64,000 nt of DNA from Candidatus Sulfotelmatobacter sp. (lineage in GTDB: Bacteria; Acidobacteriota; Terriglobia; Terriglobales; Acidobacteriaceae), in the NCBI GenBank assembly GCA_017883385.1, contig JADGNQ010000009.1, forward strand, positions 1 through 64,000. The letters run 5' to 3'. The translations under genes and the position numbers were made by a program. Positions 57,894-64,000 of this stretch are shown one piece after another; within the stretch, counting starts at the first letter, position 1; every line of letters starts with the position of its first letter. A model generated the notes under the pieces. That model saw nothing but the letters and a program-made list of their open reading frames with translations, did not search any database and had not been told where the DNA came from.

Positions 57894-59669
57894 TCATTTA
57901 TCTTTCTTCCTAGCGCGTTTGGCCATCATTTCGCGCATTTCGCGGCCTAGTTTGGTGCGGTTCATGACGGCTTGTTGCACAATCGAAATCAGGTTGCTTT
58001 CCGCGTAATACAAGTTCAACCCTGCGGGCAAGCGGAAGAAGATGAAGCCCATCATGAGCGGCATCATGATGGTCATCATTTTCTGCTGCGCGGGATCCAT
58101 GCCAGCCTGCGGAGTCATCCTCTGGGTAACCAGCATGCTGACAACCATGAAAATGGGCAACAGGAAAATGGGATCGGCCGCGGACAGATCGTGAATCCAG
58201 AGCCAGTGGGCGTGGCGCAGATCGAGCGCGGCGCTCAGCATGCGGTAATACGCGATCAGAAATGGGAACTGGATGAGCATCGGCAGACAGCCGCCGGCGG
58301 GATTGACGCCTTCCTTCTTGTAGAGGGCGCTGATCTCTTCGTTCATGGGAGCCTTGCGCGGATCGCGCAGGCTGTACTTCTTGTATTTCTCCTGGATCGC
58401 CTTGATCTGGGGTGCGACACGCTGCATCTTGAGCATCGATTTCATTTGCGTGACGCGCAGCGGGAGCAGAGCAATGCTGATGATGAGCGTCTGCAGCACG
58501 ATGGCCCATCCCCAGTTGTGGACGATGTGAGAGTAGGTCCACTTGAGCCACAGGAAGAGCGGCTTGGCGATGATGCCCCACCAGCCGAATTCGACGAGGC
58601 CGTTGAGATCGTTGTCAGCGCCCGTGACACCGGGGACCGGAACCCTTTCCAGGACTTGCAATTCTTTGGGGCCGACGAAGACGCGCTCGGAGGTGGGCCC
58701 GTGCAGGTTACCAACCGCGGCGCCGAGGACCTCCATCTTCGTTTCTTTGGCGTCCGGCTTCTGGGGATCACGGGGAAGCGCAATGGGGTTGCGCAGGGTG
58801 ACCATCCCGGCCGCAGCGGGATCGTCGGGGATAAAGACAGCGGCGAAATACTGGTCGGTAGGGCCAGCCCAATGGAAGGGGCCGGGGACGGTGCCGCCGC
58901 CGCTGATCGGTGTGCACTTCGAGAGGAAGGAAAACATTCCGCACGAGGTGGGCAGGCGCTCGATGGTCTTGTTGAACTGGTACGCAATCGCAGAGGCGGC
59001 GTAGAAGGCGGGCGTGGTCTGGTCGCCGAACCCCGAGGGCCAGGCCGGGAGCGCTGCGACGGAAACGCCTTTGTAAGTGACGGAGGCGTCGACGGTCACG
59101 ACGTAGCTGTTGTCGAAACTGAAAGTCTTGCGGACGGAGAGATCCTGATCGGCGTATTCGAAGGTGATGCTCGTCGGTGAAGTTTGCTTGCCTTCGCGAG
59201 AAGGAACGTAGAGGGCAGAGCTGAGTTTGCCGCGCAGAGTTTCGTCGTAAGTCCACAGAGAAAGCGGGTAGCCATACTGGGCGGCGGCTGTGGGATTGAC
59301 CAGATCGAGCAAGCCGTTCTGCGCTTCGTTGTCGAACTTCTTCAGTATCCAGGATTTAACCTGGGCGCCGTGATTGGTGAAGGTGATGCTATAGAGATCG
59401 TTCTCGATGACCGTTTCAGTCTCGCCCGCCGCCTGCTTGGTGATGCCAACGGCAGGAGCAACGGCTGGCGCGGCTGGAGCGGCGGCAGTTGCAGGAGACG
59501 CGGCCGGGGTCTGCGCGGGCTGGCTCTGCTGCTGCGGGGCGGCCGGCTGAGGAAAATATTTCTTCAGCAACGGCTGGGCGGCCAGCATGGCGATGAACGT
59601 GACGAGGAAGATGAGGAGCAGGCGTTTCTCGCTGCCCGGTTCATGTTGAGGATTTTGATATTCGGCCAA
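57894..59669 (-). CDS. yidC: Membrane protein insertase YidC
   Basis: 591 residues, the Gram-negative type. N-terminal anchor (KRLLLIFLVTFIAMLAAQPLL), a low-complexity Gln/Pro/Ala linker, a large periplasmic beta-sandwich (about 85-365) and five C-terminal helices: FGWWGIIAKPLFLWLKWTYS, GWAIVLQTLIISIALLPLRV, then KEGVNPAGGCLPMLIQFPFL with the hydrophilic-groove arginine just before (LLPLRVTQMKSMLKMQ), ADPIFLLPIFMVVSMLV and MMPLMMGFIFFRLPAGLNLY. Ends in a basic tail (KRARKKDK) that touches the ribosome. It is 15 bases after yidD. Confidence 0.97.
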   Translation of the reverse strand: MAEYQNPQHEPGSEKRLLLIFLVTFIAMLAAQPLLKKYFPQPAAPQQQSQPAQTPAASPATAAAPAAPAVAPAVGITKQAAGETETVIENDLYSITFTNHGAQVKSWILKKFDNEAQNGLLDLVNPTAAAQYGYPLSLWTYDETLRGKLSSALYVPSREGKQTSPTSITFEYADQDLSVRKTFSFDNSYVVTVDASVTYKGVSVAALPAWPSGFGDQTTPAFYAASAIAYQFNKTIERLPTSCGMFSFLSKCTPISGGGTVPGPFHWAGPTDQYFAAVFIPDDPAAAGMVTLRNPIALPRDPQKPDAKETKMEVLGAAVGNLHGPTSERVFVGPKELQVLERVPVPGVTGADNDLNGLVEFGWWGIIAKPLFLWLKWTYSHIVHNWGWAIVLQTLIISIALLPLRVTQMKSMLKMQRVAPQIKAIQEKYKKYSLRDPRKAPMNEEISALYKKEGVNPAGGCLPMLIQFPFLIAYYRMLSAALDLRHAHWLWIHDLSAADPIFLLPIFMVVSMLVTQRMTPQAGMDPAQQKMMTIMMPLMMGFIFFRLPAGLNLYYAESNLISIVQQAVMNRTKLGREMREMMAKRARKKDK

Positions 59670-59684
59670 AGTTTTACAGTTTCC

Positions 59685-59984
59685 TCAGATCGCGCGGTGA
59701 AATGGGGCCGGCGAGGTTGGTGGTTGTTCGTGAGTCATGGGTCTTGCGCAATCCGCGTCCCGCTTCACCACAGGATCGTAGCCACCACGCGCAAAAGGAT
59801 GACAGCGCAGGAGACGAGCGAAAGCCATCGAAACGCCGCGCAGAACTCCGTGACGTTCCACGGCCTCCATGGCGTAGTCGGAGCAGGATGGAACGTAACG
59901 GCATGCGGGCAGGAACATCGGCGAAATAGCCCACTTGTAGGCCCGGATCAGTTGAAGCACGACGAGTTTGGGGAACTGGCGCAT
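59685..59984 (-). CDS. yidD: Membrane protein insertion efficiency factor YidD
   Basis: 99 residues. The family signature is complete: LIRAYKWAISPMFLPACRYVPSCSDYAMEAVERHGVLRG, with three cysteines, and CHPFARGGYDPV as FARLLRCHPFARGGYDPV. An amphipathic membrane-associated helper of YidC. It lies between rnpA and yidC as in most bacteria, with repeat copy 60018-60112 just upstream. Confidence 0.96.
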   Translation of the reverse strand: MRQFPKLVVLQLIRAYKWAISPMFLPACRYVPSCSDYAMEAVERHGVLRGVSMAFARLLRCHPFARGGYDPVVKRDADCARPMTHEQPPTSPAPFHRAI

Positions 59985-60017
59985 TGGGGTCGGGTTACGG
60001 TTTGGTTTCAGTGAGAA

Positions 60018-60112
60018 CTGGTGCCGTCCCTACGGGACTCGTGCGCCTTTCCTTCTCTCACCCGGCACTTCCGTGCCGGGCTTTCACATATCGCCGCTTC
60101 GCGGCTGGATCT
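60018..60112. repeat. GTGCCGTCCCTACGGGAC repeat, copy 2
   Basis: Same order of three hairpins as 56935-57028; close to identical in the first two. It separates yidD from rnpA. Confidence 0.8.
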
Positions 60113-60616
60113 TCAAGCTCCCGGGCATCGGCTTTCGGAATCTCTTCTTTCGCTTCGGAGGCTCGGCTTGTCTGGCGCCTTGCCCGCTAGCTTCTGTTCT
60201 ATGACTACGAAAGCGCGGGTGACTTCGTTCAGCACCTCGGCGAAGTCGATGGTCAGCAACGACTTCTTCGGATTGATCACCACATCCGCGCTGGCGGCCG
60301 CGGGCGGGCGACAGAGCCGCACTGCCTCGCGCAAGCGCCGCTTCAAGCGGTTGCGCTGAACGGCGCCGCCGAGGGCGCGGCCCACCGTGAATCCGATGCG
60401 AAGCCCCGGAGTTACGGAGGCTTTCGCGCCGACTGCTTGCGCTTCCGACCGCAGCAAATAAAACGCGGTCAGGGAAGCGGAAAAATGGCGCCGCCCCAGC
60501 TTGTACACACGCTCGAAATCGGCGTGCCGCAGAAGGCGCGCGCTGCGGGGAAAGGTGACCTTGCCGGTTCGCGGCTTGACCCCACGGTTCGATTCTCCGG
60601 GCACACTGGCAGTCAC
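60113..60616 (-). CDS. rnpA: Ribonuclease P protein component
   Basis: About 167 residues. RnpA core: FPRSARLLRHADFERVYKLGRRHFSASLTAFYL, GLRIGFTVGRALGGAVQRNRLKRRLREAVR (the RNR motif that contacts RNase P RNA) and DVVINPKKSLLTIDFAEVLNEV. The C-terminal tail (GKAPDKPSLRSERRDSE) is longer than usual. The frame is open up to 60706; GTG 60616 is chosen because VTASVPGESNRG is the likely native N-terminus. It lies about 95 bases after rpmH. Confidence 0.92.
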   Translation of the reverse strand: MTASVPGESNRGVKPRTGKVTFPRSARLLRHADFERVYKLGRRHFSASLTAFYLLRSEAQAVGAKASVTPGLRIGFTVGRALGGAVQRNRLKRRLREAVRLCRPPAAASADVVINPKKSLLTIDFAEVLNEVTRAFVVIEQKLAGKAPDKPSLRSERRDSESRCPGA

Positions 60617-60710
60617 AGTGACTCTAAATTCCAGATCGCTGGTGCAGTTTGCGGAACGCGGGCGAGAGCCCCTTCGGCTGCACCGCGGGGCAGGTCCGCG
60701 CCACACTGGA

Positions 60711-60866
60711 CTATTCGCGGAAACCTGGTTTCACCGAGACCCGCTTGCGCCCCTTGGCGCGACGGCGGGAAATAACCTTCTTGCCGCCCTGGGTCTTCAT
60801 GCGCACGCGAAATCCGTGAGTCTTCGATCGCTTGCGCCGGTTGGGTTGGAATGTACGCTTGGGCAT
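60711..60866 (-). CDS. rpmH: 50S ribosomal protein L34
   Basis: 51-residue bL34 read from ATG 60866: begins [20 protein letters not shown], continues [20 protein letters not shown] and ends [11 protein letters not shown]. All hallmark residues of L34 are present; the C-terminal PGFRE is a few residues longer than in E. coli. It heads the rpmH-rnpA-yidD-yidC cluster. Below the usual length cut-off of frame lists, so easily missed. Confidence 0.97.
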   Translation of the reverse strand: MPKRTFQPNRRKRSKTHGFRVRMKTQGGKKVISRRRAKGRKRVSVKPGFRE

Positions 60867-61114
60867 GAAAAGTAGCTGCTCCTGATTGGTTCGACGGTGT
60901 TAGGGCAAACCGTAAGTATAAATGACGGGACGTGGCGATGCCAAACTGGGCAAGGGGCGGCGATGCCGACGGTCGGGCCGGTTCTGGCCGGCCGCGCAGT
61001 CGAGCTTCACTCGGGGAAGAGTCGAGGGGCTGTGCGCACCTGTGATCCTGATCATATCTGGGTGGGGTGAATCAGAGCGACAATTTAAGGTGAGAACGGA
61101 AGAAATCAGTGGCG

Positions 61115-61363
61115 ATGGAAAAATCAAGTCGCGGGAACTACCAACTCGAGTGTCCGCTAGCGCACGATCTACTGAACAAGCTTTCCGTGATCGTCGGTCA
61201 TTGTGATCTTCTGGTGGAAGAGACGCCGGGAAACTCGGCGCTCCAGAAACGCATGCTCCTCATCCGGAGTATAGCCAAAGCAATGGCCGCGGAACTCGGC
61301 CACCTGCAGTGCGATCTTGCCAGTTCTCGAACGACAAAAGGGAAGAAGGTGTCGAGCAGTTAG
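61115..61363 (+). CDS. Stand-alone histidine-kinase dimerisation-domain-like protein
   Basis: 82 residues. CPLAHDLLNKLSVIVGHCDLL strongly recalls the HisKA/DHp phospho-acceptor helix of kinases (compare VAHDFNNILSIIMGHGELL in the sensor kinase at 35843-38524), and KRMLLIRSIAKAMAAELGHLQ would be the second helix of the hairpin. No ATPase domain follows. It could be a phosphotransfer or dimerisation decoy, or a remnant. GTG at 61109 with GGAAG upstream is an alternative start. It lies between rpmH and dnaA, divergent from rpmH. Confidence 0.6.
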   Translation: MEKSSRGNYQLECPLAHDLLNKLSVIVGHCDLLVEETPGNSALQKRMLLIRSIAKAMAAELGHLQCDLASSRTTKGKKVSSS

Positions 61364-61774
61364 GGGAACAAGTGGGCCGCAGACCGACGAGCGCCGGAGC
61401 TGAAGCCCGTAAGATGTTCGTCGCCTTGCACATCGCGAACAGCGCAGCTCTTTCAAGTGAGGAGAAAACAATCATGACTTGCACTGCTGGCGCGGCAGTT
61501 ACCAGCGCGGCACTTGACAGGGCGATGGATTGAGGTTCTGAATGAGTGTGCGCGGAAAAACACCAGCCGAAGTTTTCCACACAACAAAAAAATATGTGCT
61601 AGTATGCCGGACTGATCCTGCTTTCGGAATTTCTTTTTGGGTTAGGCAGCCGCGCACAGAGAATCGGGCGCTTTCCGCAGTGAAATTAACGGTTTCAGCG
61701 ACATCGTAAAAGGCAGTTTTGACAGGCGCTCTCAGACCAGCCGCCGGGGCGCCGCGTGGTGAAACATTTCATAT
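61364..61774. other. dnaA upstream region
   Basis: 411 bases. It contains a TTTTCCACA DnaA-box-like word (61573-61581) followed by an A-rich stretch (ACAACAAAAAAATATG) and no credible gene. It most likely carries the dnaA promoter with autoregulation by DnaA. Confidence 0.55.
61573..61581 (+). promoter_or_regulatory. DnaA-box-like site upstream of dnaA
   Basis: TTTTCCACA, identical to the word at 41498-41506. Single copy, so more likely autoregulatory than an origin. Confidence 0.4.
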
Positions 61775-63148
61775 ATGTCAGTCCCAAGCACAACTCTCTC
61801 CCCTAATCCGTGGGCGCGGATTCTCGATGCGCTGGAAAAGAAAATCAACCGGCATTCCTACGACACATGGCTGAAGCCGACGCGCTACAGCCACTCCAGT
61901 GGAGGAGTGTTGTTTGTGCGGGTTCCGACGGTGGAGTTCCGCCATGCCGGCGACAAGTACGCCGACCTGATCCAGGAAGCGATAGACGTCCTGGGACTGG
62001 GATTCAACGACGTGAAGTTCGTAACTCCGGAGGACGATCCTGCAGCAACGCCAGTGCGGCATGACGGCGGGCTTTCCGCCGTGCCCACGAGCGCTCCCGC
62101 ATCGCAGTCGCGCTTTGACTGGGATGGCGCGGCACAGCTGAATCCGCGGTACACCTTCGACGCGTTCGTCATTGGCAGCGGCAACCAGTTTGCACATGCC
62201 GCGTGCCAGGCGGTGGCGGAGCGCCCGTCCAAGGCTTATAACCCGCTGTTCCTGTATGGCGGTGTCGGCATGGGCAAGACCCACCTGATGCAAGCCATTG
62301 GACACGAAGTCAAGCGCCGGATGCCCCAGGCAGCCATCTGCTACGTATCGAGCGAGAAGTTCACGAACGACATGATCAACTCGCTGCGTTACGACAAGAT
62401 GACCACGTTCCGCGACAAGTTCCGCAATGTGGATGTGCTGCTGATCGACGACATCCAGTTCCTTACCGGCAAGGAGCGCACGCAGGAAGAGTTCTTTCAC
62501 ACCTTCAACGCGCTGCACGAGTCGATGAAGCAGATTGTCATTGCCAGCGATCGCTCGCCGAAGGAGTTGGCGGAGATCGAGGACCGGCTGCGCAGCCGGT
62601 TTGAGTGGGGGTTGATCGCCGACATTCAGCCGCCGGACCTGGAGACGAAGGTGGCGATCCTGCAGAAGAAGGCAGAGCAGGAAAAAGTGACGCTGCCGAC
62701 GGACGTGGCGCTGTACGTGGCGTCGAACATCCGGTCGAACGTGCGGGAGTTGGAAGGCGCACTGATTCGACTGGTGGCGCACTCGTCGCTGATCGGCGCC
62801 GAGATAACGCTGCCTTACGCTCAACAGGTGCTGAAGAATTTCATCGACTCGCAGGCACGCAAGGTCACGATTGAGTCGATTCAGAAAATGGTGGCGGAAC
62901 AGTTTGGATTGCGCCTGGTGGAGATCAAGGCCAAGAATAATTCTCGGGCGATCGTTTATCCGAGGCAGATCGCGATGTACCTGGCCAAACATCTGACCGA
63001 GGCGTCGCTGCCGGAAATCGGGCGGCAGTTTGGCGGCAAGCATCACACTACCGTGCTGCACTCGGTGGAAAAGATCGAAGAGCTGCGCAAGACCGATAAA
63101 GATTTGAACAGGCTGATTAATAAACTGACCGAACAGTTAGGTGGATGA
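61775..63148 (+). CDS. dnaA: Replication initiator DnaA
   Basis: 457 residues with all four domains: N-terminal WARILDALEKKINRHSYDTWL, a short variable domain II (about 90-125), the AAA+ domain (YTFDAFVIGSGNQFAHAA, Walker A YGGVGMGKTHLMQAIG, Walker B VLLIDDIQFLTGKERTQEEF, DRLRSRFEWGLIADI) and the DNA-binding domain IV ending in the DnaA signature IGRQFGGKHHTTVLHS. It unwinds the origin. dnaN follows after 317 bases. Base composition shows no strand switch here, so the origin itself may lie elsewhere (see 41148-41876). Confidence 0.98.
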   Translation: MSVPSTTLSPNPWARILDALEKKINRHSYDTWLKPTRYSHSSGGVLFVRVPTVEFRHAGDKYADLIQEAIDVLGLGFNDVKFVTPEDDPAATPVRHDGGLSAVPTSAPASQSRFDWDGAAQLNPRYTFDAFVIGSGNQFAHAACQAVAERPSKAYNPLFLYGGVGMGKTHLMQAIGHEVKRRMPQAAICYVSSEKFTNDMINSLRYDKMTTFRDKFRNVDVLLIDDIQFLTGKERTQEEFFHTFNALHESMKQIVIASDRSPKELAEIEDRLRSRFEWGLIADIQPPDLETKVAILQKKAEQEKVTLPTDVALYVASNIRSNVRELEGALIRLVAHSSLIGAEITLPYAQQVLKNFIDSQARKVTIESIQKMVAEQFGLRLVEIKAKNNSRAIVYPRQIAMYLAKHLTEASLPEIGRQFGGKHHTTVLHSVEKIEELRKTDKDLNRLINKLTEQLGG

Positions 63149-63465
63149 ATCGTGGGGTTGATTGAGTTTTCCACGCAGAAGTCCAGTCTTGCTTCGCGGT
63201 GGCTGTGAATGCGATGTGGAAGTTGTGCAAGGCGGGGAAGAAACTGGAAGAGCGGCCAAGTTCTACTAGCAACTCCGAAGAGTTTGGGACCGATTTCTAA
63301 CATGAAGGGTTTGGCGGGAACCCGGTGACAACAGGCGAGTTGGCCCGGTTTTCCACTTCTGCGAAGGGCCTACTGTTACTGCTGGTTTTATAGGTTTTGT
63401 ATTTGATATAAGGGTAGTAATAGAAGTAGCACGGCAAGTAGCAAGTATCGGGGGAGACGGACTTT
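63149..63465. other. dnaA-dnaN intergenic region
   Basis: 317 bases with two near DnaA boxes, TTTTCCACG (63167-63175) and TTTTCCACT (63349-63357), and an AT-rich stretch (about 63380-63430). It is an alternative origin candidate, but there is no base-composition switch and fewer sites than expected. Confidence 0.5.
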
Positions 63466-64000
63466 ATGCCGGTGGAAGCCGCCGTTGCCGCAGGAACGAT
63501 GGAGATCACGGTCAGCAAGTTCGAGTTGCTGCGGGAATTGACGGCCACGCAAGGTGTGGTCGAGCGCAAGACCACGATTCCAATCCTATCCAATTATTTA
63601 TTTGAGGCTGCGGGCGATCGCTTGTCGCTGACTGCAACCGACCTCGATTTGAGTTTACGCACATCGTGCAGCGCCAAGGTGAAGAAGGAAGGCTCGTGCA
63701 CGATTCCTGCGCGCAAGCTTCACGACTACGTGAAGCTGTTGCCTGACGCCGATATCACCATCAAGTTGTTGGAGAATCACTGGGTCAGCATTCGCTGCGG
63801 GCGGTCGAACACGAAGATGGTTGGGATGGCGAAGTCGAACTTCCCCAGCCTGCCGGCATTTCCTACCGCGGGTGCAATTACGATTCCAGCGCAGGTGCTG
63901 CGGGGGTTGATTGCACGGACGGGATTTGCGATTTCGAATGAAGAATCGCGTTATACGCTGAACGGCGCATTGATGCTGCTGAAGCCTGAGTCCATCACCA
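63466..64000 (+). CDS. dnaN: DNA polymerase III beta subunit (sliding clamp), 5' part
   Basis: The first 178 residues are in the window and the gene runs off the right edge. Clamp domain 1 is clear: MEITVSKFELLRELTATQGVVERKTTIPILSN, DRLSLTATDLDLSLR, CTIPARKLHDYVKLLPD, and domain 2 begins ITIPAQVLRGLIARTGFAISNEESRYTLNG. It tethers polymerase III to DNA. The ATG at 63466 gives 11 extra residues; 63499 (MEITV) is the alternative start and fits the family better. GGGGAGA lies upstream of the first. Confidence 0.96.
   Translation, partial: MPVEAAVAAGTMEITVSKFELLRELTATQGVVERKTTIPILSNYLFEAAGDRLSLTATDLDLSLRTSCSAKVKKEGSCTIPARKLHDYVKLLPDADITIKLLENHWVSIRCGRSNTKMVGMAKSNFPSLPAFPTAGAITIPAQVLRGLIARTGFAISNEESRYTLNGALMLLKPESIT

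Noticed and set aside
60585-60605. GGTTCGATTCTCC word resembling a tRNA T-arm
   Set aside because: No acceptor or anticodon arms around it; it is coding sequence of rnpA. No tRNA gene was found in the window.
63149-63465. dnaA-dnaN gap as the replication origin
   Set aside because: Only two imperfect DnaA boxes and no change of base-composition bias across it; the rsmG-parA region fits better. Kept as an alternative.

Overview
The window looks like chromosomal DNA from an Acidobacteriota, probably class Terriglobia (Koribacter / Sulfotelmatobacter-like). Supporting this are an acidobacterial-type orphan MacB-like permease, tandem DUF5916 outer-membrane-like proteins, a TonB receptor with a carboxypeptidase-regulatory N-terminus, moderately high GC, and many dispersed short palindromes in intergenic spaces and inside genes. 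This assignment is an inference; there is no rRNA here to settle it.

Layout. 0.2-9.3 kb: clpB, a secreted DUF1080 protein, a pirin, a metallo-beta-lactamase-fold enzyme, small unknown proteins, dusB and rpmE. 9.4-16 kb: two DUF5916 proteins and ruvB on the minus strand. 16-27 kb: a secreted phosphoesterase, a small membrane protein with an XRE regulator behind two palindromes, an UlaG-like hydrolase, an orphan VapB-like antitoxin tail, an RHS-type fragment, an EF-G paralogue, a TacAT-type toxin-antitoxin pair and an orphan ABC permease. 27-34 kb: exported truncated globin, Cys/His-rich exported peptide, TonB receptor, CNB-DUF1003 protein, SCO-VKOR pair and a TMEM175-like channel. 34-40 kb: a decayed membrane gene, a hybrid sensor kinase, and a GbsR/MarR regulator beside the remnant of a likely target gene.

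40-48 kb is the centre of interest: rsmG, then a 0.7-kb non-coding region with four palindromes of the form TGTTCCYGCRGGAACA (candidate parS sites) and DnaA-box-like sequences, then parA, a giant KAP-family P-loop ATPase, and parB. Base composition flips here from C-rich to G-rich on the plus strand whatever the gene orientation, so the replication origin may lie here rather than at dnaA about 20 kb away. The KAP protein joins a dead trypsin-like domain, a double Clp-N-like domain and a membrane-inserted KAP ATPase, and it sits between parA and parB. It is the best candidate for an undescribed system in the window.

48-57 kb: a glycoside-hydrolase-like protein, an ankyrin protein, a prolyl oligopeptidase and two MacB/FtsX-type permeases. 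57-64 kb: the classic khpB(jag)-yidC-yidD-rnpA-rpmH set on the minus strand, a stand-alone histidine-kinase dimerisation-like protein, dnaA and the start of dnaN.

Several families of short palindromic repeats recur through the window. Copies have expanded dusB, rsmG, parB, an ankyrin gene and an unknown gene in frame.
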